Positions 1 to 8,014 of a stretch of 64,000 nt of DNA are shown in pieces (the stretch's first letter is position 1; every line of letters starts with the position of its first letter). The notes under the pieces were generated by a model. The model had not been told where the DNA came from. It saw only the letters and a list, made by a program, of their open reading frames with translations, and searched no databases. The translations under genes and the position numbers were made by a program. Origin of the DNA: Treponema brennaborense DSM 12168 (GTDB taxonomy: Bacteria; Spirochaetota; Spirochaetia; Treponematales; Treponemataceae); NCBI RefSeq assembly GCF_000212415.1, contig NC_015500.1:2666001-2730000 (forward strand), read 5' to 3'.

Positions 1-616
1 GAAGCCGCAGCAAGTCAAACGCGGAAAAAATCTTTTTCAGAAACGGAGGATTCCGCAGAGACTTCAGTATGAGCAAATCGGAAAACGGCCGGGCCGCCGT
101 TACGTCCAGCGCTACGTTTTCAATACGAAGTACGCGGCTTTCCGAACCGGTAAAACCTTCAAGATCGATAAAAATGCCGTCACCGGTTTCCGTTTCAGGA
201 TACACGGCCGAGTAAAAGAAAACGCCGTCCCGGTCCGGACGGAAATATTTACGGCTCGGTATTTCACTCTGCCAGATTTCAAGCGGCGTCCACTGCCGAT
301 CGGATTCGTACACGCAGAACGGAATGATGCCGAGCCAGGCGACGGCACCCCACACGAAGCACGCCGCGGCGGATGAAAAACGGCTTCCGGGATGCCGGAT
401 CGTATACGTAACCATAAAAAACTGAGCCGCAAAAGCGGCGAACGCACACGAAGAACATAAAGCTGCCAAAACCAACCCGCCCGGCACGGAAGCGGGCGGC
501 TGTCCTGCCACCAAAAGCGCCGAGTGAATGAATAAACTACATAAACAAGTACCGGCAAGAGCGCAGCCGATGCATACTGCAAAAAAAACGCCGGTCAGCG
601 ATAGAAACATTTTCAT
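1..616 (-). CDS. Membrane protein of unknown function, 3' end cut by window edge
   Basis: An open frame runs from an ATG at 616 to the left edge without a stop, giving at least 205 residues. The N-terminal third has three or four hydrophobic segments (about residues 3-25, 30-62 and 80-100). A more polar region follows that starts near a WQSEIPSRKYF stretch and looks like an extracytoplasmic domain. I do not recognise the family. A possible promoter (TTGTAT, 17 bp, TATCCT) ends 7 nt before the ATG, and no Shine-Dalgarno sequence is visible, so a leaderless mRNA is predicted. A shorter frame in the same interval (112-582) is out of frame and was discarded because this frame continues to the edge and gives a sensible membrane topology. 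Confidence 0.7.
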   Translation of the reverse strand, partial: MKMFLSLTGVFFAVCIGCALAGTCLCSLFIHSALLVAGQPPASVPGGLVLAALCSSCAFAAFAAQFFMVTYTIRHPGSRFSSAAACFVWGAVAWLGIIPFCVYESDRQWTPLEIWQSEIPSRKYFRPDRDGVFFYSAVYPETETGDGIFIDLEGFTGSESRVLRIENVALDVTAARPFSDLLILKSLRNPPFLKKIFSAFDLLRL

Positions 617-939
617 CAATTACAGGATACCACGAAGTCGGCACAAATACAACAATCCGTTCTGCAATTCAAATCATTTTTTCCGTACCGAACGCGAACG
701 AACAGGTTTTTCAATAGTTTTCCACAGACTTTCCCCATGAAAAACGGCGGAGGAACCGTTCGGAAGAACGCTTCCGCGAAGAAAACCGTCTCCCATTTAA
801 AATAAAAAAAAGCAAGTCTTTATTATATAATAAAATAAAAACCCGCTTTTTCATACGAACCGAATAAAAAAATCAGTATTTGTATAAAATCTAAAAAAAC
901 TCTATCACTTCAGGACTTTTCCACAACTTGTGCACAAAA
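617..939. other. Non-coding gap with AT-rich core and two DnaA-box-like 9-mers
   Basis: No convincing gene lies here. The stretch 782-905 is very AT-rich compared with its surroundings. TTTTCCACA, one base off the DnaA box TTATCCACA, occurs at 718-726 and 917-925 in the same orientation on either side of it. A perfect 6-bp hairpin (CGGAAG/CTTCCG) sits at 761-776. No dnaA, dnaN or gyrase gene is visible, so an origin is not claimed. Confidence 0.4.
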
Positions 940-1491
940 TCAACCCAAAAAGACCTGTCCCTGATTGTCGATCGCCAGAATCGATTTACATTCCGAACAC
1001 CGAAAGCGGCCGGCCTTCGTCGTTTTAAGACGCTTTGAACACACCGGGCAGGCAAATATTTTCGGAAACACACTGTTCGTTAAAGACGGCTCCTGTCGGA
1101 AAAAAGAGACCGCTTCGTCTTCGTTTTCCTTGATATTGAAAAACTGCGAAAAACCCAGCAATTGAAACACTTCATACACTTTCGGCTGGATGCGCAGCAG
1201 TACGATATCGCCGCCTTTAGGCTTCACTTTGCGCAGAAACGCAGTAAACGAACCGATACCGGTCGACGAAACGTAATTCAATGAAGAACAATCAAAAATC
1301 AGATTGATAAAATTCGATTCAACGATCGCGTTAACCCTTTTCCGAAAAAAGGTCGAATTGTATGTATCTATATAACCGTTCAAACGAATGACAATGCCTT
1401 GTTCTACGGGTTCACACTTTTGCAAAGATATTTTCAGGCTTTCGTCCTTTTCATCATCAAATCCGGGAACTAAATTATTATTATTGCTCAT
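940..1491 (-). CDS. STAS-domain protein with C-terminal zinc ribbon
   Basis: A 183-aa protein. Residues about 18-125 match a STAS (anti-sigma-factor antagonist) fold, with the conserved loop NYVSSTGIGSF carrying the serine that partner kinases phosphorylate in SpoIIAA/RsbV-type proteins. The C-terminus adds a treble-clef or zinc-ribbon pair, CPVC and CSEC. This fusion is unusual; most STAS antagonists end after about 110 residues. The ribbon may bind a partner or nucleic acid (inference). A strong promoter at 1557-1584 precedes it, and an AAGGAG sits about 24 nt upstream of the ATG, too far to be a normal ribosome-binding site. A SpoIIE-type phosphatase that could act on such a protein is encoded at 53990-55228, but any link is speculative. 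Confidence 0.85.
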   Translation of the reverse strand: MSNNNNLVPGFDDEKDESLKISLQKCEPVEQGIVIRLNGYIDTYNSTFFRKRVNAIVESNFINLIFDCSSLNYVSSTGIGSFTAFLRKVKPKGGDIVLLRIQPKVYEVFQLLGFSQFFNIKENEDEAVSFFRQEPSLTNSVFPKIFACPVCSKRLKTTKAGRFRCSECKSILAIDNQGQVFLG

Positions 1492-1556
1492 ATAACTATC
1501 CGAAGAAACCTGGATCTCCTTTACATTATGATATCAGGGAAAAATTCCTTGATAAT

Positions 1557-1584
1557 AGTATACTACTTTTCATGATAATGTCAA
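1557..1584 (-). promoter_or_regulatory. Sigma-70-type promoter of the STAS gene
   Basis: On the minus strand, -35 TTGACA (1579-1584) and -10 TATACT (1557-1562) are 16 bp apart. Predicted transcription start is near 1550, giving a leader of about 59 nt before the ATG at 1491. Confidence 0.75.
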
Positions 1585-1611
1585 ACCATAATATGGTAAT
1601 TTTAGAGAAAA

Positions 1612-2346
1612 TCAGGGAACCCAGCCGGCGTCCACATTGAGCAGCGCACCGTTTATTTCCGGCGTTTTCAGCAGAAACAGCACCGCTTCCGCAATTGCTT
1701 CCGGTGCGATCATTGCGCCGGTCGGCATTTTACGCGCCAAAACGGCCTTCAGCGAGTCCGGCTGATATTCGGTATCGGTAAAACCGGGCAGAACGGCGTT
1801 GCACGATATGCCGAAAGCCGCGTAAGAAGCGGCGACGGATTTTACCAGACTGCACACCGCCGTCTTTGCACCGCCGTACGCGGCGTTCGTACGGAACGCG
1901 TTGATCACGTGAGTACGGGTGCCGCCCATCAGCATGATGCGGCCCCAGCGTTTTTCCTGCATGTGCGGAAGCGCCGCCGAAACAAGGCAGCCCGGCAGCG
2001 TGTAATTCAGCGCCGCCACATCAATCCAGTCGGCGCAGGACATCCGGTCGAGCGGTTTTTGCAGGAACGGGCCTGTGCAGACGCACAGGATATCCGCCGA
2101 ACGGACGGCGTCGTATACGGCTGACGATTCCAGCTGCGGCAGCAACGCTGCGCTGAACCGCTGCGTCAGCGGCTGCACGGGAACGGAAGCGGCAAGTTCC
2201 GCACATAATGCGGCAAATCGGGCGGAATCACTGCCGCCGTGCACGGTCAAAGCGGCGCCTTCGCGAGCCAGCAGCCGCGCAACGCGCGCACCAATGCCCC
2301 CCGATCCGCCGATAATCACCGCGCGGCGATCTTTAAAAGTACACAT
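1612..2346 (-). CDS. Short-chain dehydrogenase/reductase (SDR)
   Basis: A 244-aa Rossmann-fold oxidoreductase. The nucleotide-binding loop near residue 12 reads GGSGGIG, close to the classical TGxxxGIG. The catalytic pair is visible as YGGAK, but the usual upstream catalytic serine region reads LMGGTRTH, so catalysis or substrate may differ from standard FabG-type enzymes. The ATG at 2346 is preferred over an upstream TTG at 2364, because a -10-like TACAAT ends 6 nt before it and no ribosome-binding site is present. The gene is divergent from trmJ with only 45 bp between the two ATGs. The substrate cannot be inferred. Confidence 0.85.
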   Translation of the reverse strand: MCTFKDRRAVIIGGSGGIGARVARLLAREGAALTVHGGSDSARFAALCAELAASVPVQPLTQRFSAALLPQLESSAVYDAVRSADILCVCTGPFLQKPLDRMSCADWIDVAALNYTLPGCLVSAALPHMQEKRWGRIMLMGGTRTHVINAFRTNAAYGGAKTAVCSLVKSVAASYAAFGISCNAVLPGFTDTEYQPDSLKAVLARKMPTGAMIAPEAIAEAVLFLLKTPEINGALLNVDAGWVP

Positions 2347-2391
2347 GTTTTTATTGTAGCGCAAATCCCGAAAAAAAAGTATAGTAACCGC
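2347..2391. promoter_or_regulatory. Divergent leaderless promoters of SDR gene and trmJ
   Basis: On the minus strand TACAAT (2353-2358) ends 6 nt before the SDR ATG. On the plus strand TATAGT (2380-2385) ends 6 nt before the trmJ ATG at 2392. Neither gene has a Shine-Dalgarno sequence, and neither has a good -35 box. Both transcripts would begin at or next to the A of the start codon. Confidence 0.5.
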
Positions 2392-3147
2392 ATGGATTTA
2401 TCCCGAATTTGCATCGTTTTAGCGCATCCGGAAGAGAGCCGGAACGTCGGCGCCGTCTGCCGCGCCATGGCGAACTCCGGCATGAAAAAACTCCGCATCG
2501 TCGGCAAAAAACAGGACTACGACGACGAACGGGTCCGGATTTTGGCCATTCACGCCGCCGGCATCTGGGAACGGGCGGAGTTTTTTGAAACGATTACCCA
2601 AGCGACGGCGGACTGCCCGCTTTCAGCCGGAACGACGCGCCGGAAAGGGAAAAAACGCAAAAACATGCTGCTGCTTCCCGAAGAATTCGCGCGGCAGGCG
2701 GCGGCAGTGCCGGGTGCGGCCGTCGTGTTCGGCAACGAACGGACGGGATTGACCGACGAAGAACTTGCCGAATGCACGGTCGGCGTTACCATTCCCTCGC
2801 ACGAATCGTTTGCGTCGCTCAATTTATCGCATGCAGTCCAAATTATCTGCTACACGCTGTTCCGCGCGGCGCGGACGCGGTCTCCCGGATACACACCCGT
2901 TCCTCTCGACAGACTCGACGCGGCGGTCGGCACGATCGCCGACGACTTGCGGAAAATCGGTTTTTTCAGCGTAACCGGCCGTGCCGACATGGAACGGTTC
3001 TGGCGGTCGATTCTGGCACGCGCCGCGCTGTCGGAAGGAGAATGCCGTTATATTGAAAAAATTTTCGACAAAGCGGCGGGGCTCGCTTCAAAAAACGGCG
3101 CGTCGGAGCCGGCGGATCAGAAAGCCGAATTGAATACGACGTGCTGA
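2392..3147 (+). CDS. trmJ: TrmJ-type tRNA/rRNA 2'-O-methyltransferase
   Basis: A 251-aa SPOUT-class methyltransferase. It starts with the typical IVLAHPEESRNVGAVCRAMANSG block. The knot motifs follow: GNERTGLTDEEL around residue 115 and IPSHESFASLNLSHAVQI around residue 135, the set used for SAM binding. The family 2'-O-methylates position 32 in tRNA anticodon loops; the exact target here is inferred. The C-terminal helical extension is the usual TrmJ feature. Its last 31 bp overlap, tail to tail, the end of the sigma-54 activator gene on the other strand. Confidence 0.88.
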   Translation: MDLSRICIVLAHPEESRNVGAVCRAMANSGMKKLRIVGKKQDYDDERVRILAIHAAGIWERAEFFETITQATADCPLSAGTTRRKGKKRKNMLLLPEEFARQAAAVPGAAVVFGNERTGLTDEELAECTVGVTIPSHESFASLNLSHAVQIICYTLFRAARTRSPGYTPVPLDRLDAAVGTIADDLRKIGFFSVTGRADMERFWRSILARAALSEGECRYIEKIFDKAAGLASKNGASEPADQKAELNTTC

Positions 3148-4265
3148 TCCTGCACTACGGCGGACGGACTTATCAGACAAGCCCGCGTCAGACAGTTTTT
3201 CAGTTCGCGGATATTGCCCGGCCAGTTGTAATCGCACAATTTACGCAGCCCGGCGGCGGAAAGCGTTTTACGGTACGGAACCAAAAAATGCTCGGCAAGC
3301 ACCGGAATATCGGGTTTCCGTTCGCGCAGCGGCGGAATGAGAACGGGAATGACGGCGATTCGGTAGTATAAATCTTCCCGAAACCGGCGGCATTTTATCT
3401 GTTTCTGCAAATCCGCGTTCGTTGCAAACAGGAATCGGACGTTGCACTGCTGTTTTACCGGAGATCCGACGCGATAATAAGTGTTGTTTTCAAGTACGTG
3501 CAGCAGCTTGGGCTGCACCGGAACCGGCAGTTCCCCGATTTCATCCAAAAGCAGCGTCCCGCGCTCCGCATACGCAAAATATCCGTTCCGCGAAACGGCG
3601 TCCGTAAACGCCCCCGCAGCCGTACCGAATAATTCCGCTTCCGCAAGCTGCGCCGGAATGGACGCCATATTGACGGCGTGAAACGAATTGCCGGAGCGCA
3701 GCGACACGTTGTGAATCCGTTCGGCTATATACGTCTTGCCCGTTCCGCTTTCGCCGGAAAGCAGCAGCGGCGTATCGGTACGGGCAAAACGGGCGAGCAG
3801 ATATTTCAACCGGTACATTTCCGGCGTCGTTCCTATGATGTCGGAAAATTCGGATTCATTAAATCCGAGCGTTTTACTCCACTCCCCGACACTCTGCTGG
3901 AGCCGTTCAAGCAGCGGATTCAGTTTTGCAGCCAAATACGCCGGCCGGCACGGCAGCGTAATGACCTCCTGAACGCCCAAACGGGAAAACCATCGCGTAA
4001 ACTGCGAGCAGTCTTCAAAAGAAAGAAAAAAAACGGGAACGGCACCCGCACAGGAACAGAACCGCGCGATAGATTCGGGGCCGACGGTTGCTGCCAGTGC
4101 GTAATCGATTAAAATGAGAGCGGGAGGCACGGTCATGATTTCCGCACAGAATACGTCGAAATCACTATAATAGTAAAAACTGCAAAACAATCCGCACTGC
4201 CGGCACAAATCCCGTATCCGGCGGTCACACGAGTAGAGAAATACAGAACTTTTCAAAAACAACAC
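3117..4265 (-). CDS. Sigma-54 activator (AAA+) with pseudo-receiver, no DNA-binding domain
   Basis: A 382-aa bacterial enhancer-binding protein. Residues 1-125 resemble a response-regulator receiver, but the conserved lysine is missing (LPCRP where KPF is usual), so it is probably not a normal phosphorelay receiver. The AAA+ domain has Walker A GESGTGKT near residue 170, the sigma-54 contact loop as GAFTDA instead of GAFTGA near 217, Walker B GTLLLDEIGE, and the arginine finger in FREDLYYRI. It ends about 20 residues after the WPGNIRELKN motif, so the usual FIS-type helix-turn-helix is absent and it would have to act from solution or through a partner. GTG at 4265 follows GGAGA without spacing; a TTG nine bases on may be the real start. 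It is the last gene of the ctp-rsmE-GT26 unit. Confidence 0.88.
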   Translation of the reverse strand: MLFLKSSVFLYSCDRRIRDLCRQCGLFCSFYYYSDFDVFCAEIMTVPPALILIDYALAATVGPESIARFCSCAGAVPVFFLSFEDCSQFTRWFSRLGVQEVITLPCRPAYLAAKLNPLLERLQQSVGEWSKTLGFNESEFSDIIGTTPEMYRLKYLLARFARTDTPLLLSGESGTGKTYIAERIHNVSLRSGNSFHAVNMASIPAQLAEAELFGTAAGAFTDAVSRNGYFAYAERGTLLLDEIGELPVPVQPKLLHVLENNTYYRVGSPVKQQCNVRFLFATNADLQKQIKCRRFREDLYYRIAVIPVLIPPLRERKPDIPVLAEHFLVPYRKTLSAAGLRKLCDYNWPGNIRELKNCLTRACLISPSAVVQDQHVVFNSAF

Positions 4266-4280
4266 TCTCCAGTAATATCT

Positions 4281-5024
4281 TTATTGATCCGGCTTTATGA
4301 TTTTATACCATACCAATACTATTATATACCAGAAAAACGGAAAAACAAGAAATATTTTCAGCGGATTGTGGAGAATTTCACCCCAGATTTCAAGACCTTT
4401 ATCAAATATTTTCGGAGAGACGTGTTTTACCCGTTTTGCAAAAATACCGATCATATCACGATAATATACGAACGTACTTGAAGAAAAACGGTTACGCCGG
4501 TGATACGGCCAGCAGTCCTTTTCGGAAACACCGTCGCTGATCAGAACTAAAGACGGAGAAGCTTTATAAATGGCCGAAACGATGTCGGGTTCGACGTGTT
4601 TGGGATAGTAACCGACGTATCGGCCGATAACGTGCAGACCGGGAAACGTCATCCGCACGTTGTGTTCCGCCTTGGACAGCGTCTTCTTGCGGTCGCCGAA
4701 CAGATACACGGATTTGTATCGCGAATCGAGCGCGTTCAGAAACGAGATAACAGCCGAAAACGGATCGTAGCGCACCGGAACGGCCAGTTTCAAAAAAGAC
4801 GCGCCGTGAAGCAGGCTCTTCGATACGGGCAATATCAGATCAGCGTTATTCACGCATTCGCGGAATTTCGCGTTGGAACGGGCTTTCAGCAGACCCCAGA
4901 CCGATAAAAATATGATTTGCTTCGTTCCCGGTTTTTCCACCAGTTCAAGAATTTCCTGTTCGACTTGTTCGGGCGGTAAAATATCGATCGGTATTCTCAG
5001 CAGGGAAATCCGCTTTGTCGCCAT
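4281..5024 (-). CDS. WecG/TagA/CpsF-family glycosyltransferase (GT26)
   Basis: A 247-aa protein with the GT26 pattern: an N-terminal IDILPPEQV block, the region NNADLILPVS that replaces the usual NADG-containing active-site strand, and the central VYLFG and GRYVGYYP segments. A C-terminal hydrophobic helix (about residues 215-240) would anchor it to the membrane, which is uncommon in the family. Family members transfer an N-acetylmannosamine-type sugar to a lipid carrier in surface polymer synthesis; the substrate here is unknown, and the altered NAD motif may mean changed activity. It overlaps the end of rsmE by 28 bp and lies 15 bp before the activator gene, so it is co-transcribed with both. 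Confidence 0.75.
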   Translation of the reverse strand: MATKRISLLRIPIDILPPEQVEQEILELVEKPGTKQIIFLSVWGLLKARSNAKFRECVNNADLILPVSKSLLHGASFLKLAVPVRYDPFSAVISFLNALDSRYKSVYLFGDRKKTLSKAEHNVRMTFPGLHVIGRYVGYYPKHVEPDIVSAIYKASPSLVLISDGVSEKDCWPYHRRNRFSSSTFVYYRDMIGIFAKRVKHVSPKIFDKGLEIWGEILHNPLKIFLVFPFFWYIIVLVWYKIIKPDQ

Positions 5025-5857
5025 GATGTATACTCCGTCAAAATGGTTTGCAATGCAGCGATTCCATACAGGGCTGCAGTTTCAGTACGCAATATGTTCG
5101 TGTCAAAATGCACCGGCGCGAATCCCGCACGCTGCAGTACGTCTATTTCGTCAGGCGAAAGTCCGCCTTCGCAGCCGACCGCCAGCGCGGCGGCCGTACA
5201 GGGTGCCGTCGGTTTTTCGGAAGTTCCGGAAGCGCACATACGAGCCGCACACGAATGAAGCGGCAGACAGCCGGCAGATTCTTCGTACAGCGCCACGGCG
5301 CACGGACGCGCCCCGCAGCGGCCGCTCCATAAACGGAGCGCGCCGTCCAAATCGAGCGGTTCCGCTACGGTTGTTTCAACGGGAGAACCGCTTTGCTGCC
5401 GCGCTTCACGCACGATGCGCTGCCAGCGCTCCCGGCGTTCGATGCAGTCGGATTTTTGAGACCGCGCGCCCCGCACCGGAACGATAACGGCGACGCCCGT
5501 TTCGGCAGCCTGCCGGACGATCAGATCCATCTTCTGCGCTTTGGGCATAAACTGAAACAGCCACAGCGGCGCACGGACACCGCCGTCCGCACCTTCGATC
5601 GCACCGGCCGGCACCCCCGTTTCGGCGGTAGCGCGCGCACCTTCGGAACGTGCGCCGCACCGTTCCAAGACCAACGCGCTTCCGGCCGCCTTCACTTCCG
5701 CGACGCGCATCCGGCACAATTCACCGCCGCTCAGCCGCACGTCGAGCGTGTCGTCCGGTTGCAGTCGCAATACGTTCCGCAAATACCGAAAATCCTTACC
5801 GGTAACGGTGATCCTGCCGCGGGGATCCGGTTCGGACGGAGCAATAAACTGCCGCAT
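4997..5857 (-). CDS. rsmE: 16S rRNA m3U1498 methyltransferase
   Basis: A 286-aa SPOUT methyltransferase. The N-terminal PUA-like part shows the RsmE opening MRQFIAP and FRYLRNVLRL. The catalytic half has LFQFMPKAQKMDLIVRQAAETGV and REARQQSG, then the knot VGCEGG (IGPEGG is usual) and NILRTETA. The middle carries extra Ala/Gly- and Cys-rich stretches (near residues 70-95 and 200-220) that make it about 40 residues longer than typical. The enzyme methylates U1498 of 16S rRNA using SAM. One base separates its ATG from the ctp stop codon, which indicates translational coupling. Confidence 0.9.
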   Translation of the reverse strand: MRQFIAPSEPDPRGRITVTGKDFRYLRNVLRLQPDDTLDVRLSGGELCRMRVAEVKAAGSALVLERCGARSEGARATAETGVPAGAIEGADGGVRAPLWLFQFMPKAQKMDLIVRQAAETGVAVIVPVRGARSQKSDCIERRERWQRIVREARQQSGSPVETTVAEPLDLDGALRLWSGRCGARPCAVALYEESAGCLPLHSCAARMCASGTSEKPTAPCTAAALAVGCEGGLSPDEIDVLQRAGFAPVHFDTNILRTETAALYGIAALQTILTEYTSWRQSGFPC

Positions 5858-5858
5858 G

Positions 5859-7385
5859 TTACTCTTCCGAAGCGGAGCGGTCTTCCTGCAGCCGGGCTTC
5901 CTGCTGCAATTCTTTCAGCGTTTTTGCACCGGCAATCAGCGCCGGAAAATTATCCCGTTTCAGCACGTCGAGCGCCGCGTTCAGCTGCACGTCGAAATCC
6001 AGATCGTACAGCCGGGTTCCCTTTGTGCGGTCGGTCTCGATACGGATGAGGCGGCGCAGCACGCGCAGTTCGAGCGGATACGAAGCCGAAAGCGTTTCCG
6101 CAAAACGGGTGATGTCCTGCTCGCTCATGGAAGGATGCCGCTCGACGTATTCGGCAATCACCGAAGAGGTGATCAGCTCCACGTACGCTTTTTCTTCGGC
6201 TTCCGAAAGCGCGGGGAACGAAACTTCCATATCCGGCGGAATGCCGATCTTATCGATATTCGTGTCGCTCGGCGTGTAATACCGGGCGATCGTCAGTTTG
6301 ATGCCGTCGGAATTCGGCAGCGGCACCGGCTGCTGTACGGAACCTTTTCCGAACGTACGCTCGCCGACCAAATACGCAAGATGGTCGTCTTTAAGCGCTC
6401 CGGCAAGAATTTCAGACGCGCTGGCGGAACCGCGGTTTATCAGAACCACGATCGGCACGTTCGCGCTCATGGTCGTCTTTTTTGCACTCGCCGTATAAAC
6501 CGAATTTTCATACGCAAGGCGGCTTTTTGTCGTAACGATGGGCCCCGCGCTGATAAACTTATCGGCAACGTCGGCGACGCTGGTAATCAGCCCGCCCGGA
6601 TTGTTCCGCAAGTCGATCACGAGCCCGGTAAAACCGTGTTGTTTGAACGAATCGAGCGCTTCCTGCACCCGCTCGGGCGTCTGCGGAGTAAACTCGATAA
6701 TCCGCAGATACCCCGCATTGCCTATCATGCCGTATTTCACCGTGGGCACTTCAATGAGCGCACGCACGAGTGTTACCGGAAACTCCATCGATTTTCCGCG
6801 GCGAATCACCAAGTCCACGCTCGTGCCCACCGTTCCGCGCAGCATGGAAAGCACTTCGTCCATCGTGATTTCCGGAGTGGAAGTACCGTTTATCGAAACT
6901 ATTAAATCTCCGGCCTGAATACCGGCTTTCCATCCCGGAGAATCTTCCACCGGAGAGGCGACTTCAACGTACGCGGGTTTTTCCGGCGTAGACGTATTGA
7001 GTTTCGTTATGGAAAGCCCGACACCGCCGAAATTGCCGACCGTCGTGTCGTTCAGCCCGCGCATCATGGACGTATCCATATACGAAGTATACGGATCTCC
7101 GAACGAATCAAGCAGACCTTTCATGGCTCCTTCGTACAAAACGGCGGGATCCACTTCGTCAACGTAATTGCGGTGCACGAAATCGAACACGCTGCCCAAT
7201 AATTCGATATATTGGCGGCGTTTGGACGCATATTCGGACGTATTTTTAACTTCGGGTTCCGTTACCGGAGCGGGATTCTGGGCAAACGCGCCGACTTGCG
7301 GCAGAAATACCAGAACCGAAAAAACGACCGCTATCAGCGCGGCTCCGGTCCACGTCTTTTTACCTGTTTTATTCCATATTCTCAT
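5859..7385 (-). CDS. C-terminal processing peptidase, S41 family
   Basis: A 508-aa serine protease. A signal anchor (about residues 14-33) exports it to the periplasm. A short helical domain is followed by a PDZ domain (GVGLSI through GDLIVSINGT and VLSMLRGTVGT) and then the S41 catalytic core with NPGGL, the serine in SASASEILAGAL and the lysine in GERTFGKGSVQ. Family members trim or degrade envelope proteins with hydrophobic C-termini. It heads a unit ctp-rsmE-GT26-sigma54 activator. The ATG follows a TACAAT box by 7 nt and has no ribosome-binding site. Confidence 0.93.
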   Translation of the reverse strand: MRIWNKTGKKTWTGAALIAVVFSVLVFLPQVGAFAQNPAPVTEPEVKNTSEYASKRRQYIELLGSVFDFVHRNYVDEVDPAVLYEGAMKGLLDSFGDPYTSYMDTSMMRGLNDTTVGNFGGVGLSITKLNTSTPEKPAYVEVASPVEDSPGWKAGIQAGDLIVSINGTSTPEITMDEVLSMLRGTVGTSVDLVIRRGKSMEFPVTLVRALIEVPTVKYGMIGNAGYLRIIEFTPQTPERVQEALDSFKQHGFTGLVIDLRNNPGGLITSVADVADKFISAGPIVTTKSRLAYENSVYTASAKKTTMSANVPIVVLINRGSASASEILAGALKDDHLAYLVGERTFGKGSVQQPVPLPNSDGIKLTIARYYTPSDTNIDKIGIPPDMEVSFPALSEAEEKAYVELITSSVIAEYVERHPSMSEQDITRFAETLSASYPLELRVLRRLIRIETDRTKGTRLYDLDFDVQLNAALDVLKRDNFPALIAGAKTLKELQQEARLQEDRSASEE

Positions 7386-7420
7386 TCTTTTTATTGTACT
7401 TTACTGCGGGAGTTTGTCAA
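7386..7420 (-). promoter_or_regulatory. Promoter of ctp, predicted leaderless
   Basis: On the minus strand TTGACA (7415-7420) and TACAAT (7393-7398) are 16 bp apart. The -10 box ends 7 nt before the ATG, so transcription would start at the initiation codon. Confidence 0.7.
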
Positions 7421-7526
7421 GCAGGTTGCCGAGCTTCACCGGCCTTTACCAGTACCGGCAACACCGGCGCTTGAGTACGAAACAGGCCGTTACCCGTACA
7501 CAGCGTGCGGCGCCGCCTTATGCGCA

Positions 7527-7555
7527 TTGACAGTTACGCCCGCATGGCGTACACT
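7527..7555 (+). promoter_or_regulatory. Promoter of the 150-aa membrane protein, predicted leaderless
   Basis: TTGACA (7527-7532), 17 bp, TACACT (7550-7555). The next ATG is at 7562, six bases later, which is where transcription should begin. Upstream in-frame ATGs at 7505, 7520 and 7544 lie inside or before this promoter. Confidence 0.7.
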
Positions 7556-7561
7556 TTGCGC

Positions 7562-8014
7562 ATGATACAAAATCTACGCCCGTTATGCATAAGTGCGGCC
7601 ATATATGAAGCGGTACACATAGGATTCATTTTGACGTTCAGACCGGAAGCTTCCATTTTATTGCTGCCGCCGTCGTGGTACGCCGCGGTGCCGTATCTCG
7701 TATTTCCGCTCATACTGCTGTTTCTTGCTTATCATGCTGCGCAAACCGAAACGGACTGCGGCCGGGAAAAACCGTACGCAGGACTATACGGCGTCGCCAA
7801 ACTGATGTCCGCACTGGGGCTGCTTTTCTGTATCCGCGCCGTCGTTCCGTACGCACTCGCCTACGGACAAGTAAACGATTTTTATTCCCTGAAAAGGGCC
7901 GGAATACTGATGATATTTTTGCTGATAGATGTTATACTGTGTATCGTATTTCTATTGCGTACGCGCGGTACCTACGGCCGCAGCACAGACGGAGAAAACC
8001 TACTATGCAAATAA
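7562..8014 (+). CDS. Small multispanning membrane protein of unknown function
   Basis: A 150-aa protein with four predicted membrane helices (about residues 10-30, 38-57, 80-100 and 115-137) and a short basic tail. I do not recognise the family. The start is placed at 7562 because a full sigma-70 promoter ends just before it; a longer version from 7505 would have to be translated across that promoter. Its last 10 bp overlap the start of the MinD-like gene, whose ribosome-binding site lies inside this gene, so the two are probably coupled. Confidence 0.6.
   Translation: MIQNLRPLCISAAIYEAVHIGFILTFRPEASILLLPPSWYAAVPYLVFPLILLFLAYHAAQTETDCGREKPYAGLYGVAKLMSALGLLFCIRAVVPYALAYGQVNDFYSLKRAGILMIFLLIDVILCIVFLLRTRGTYGRSTDGENLLCK

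Noticed and set aside
617-939. Chromosomal replication origin
   Set aside because: Only two imperfect DnaA boxes, and no dnaA, dnaN, gyrB or other origin-linked gene in the window.
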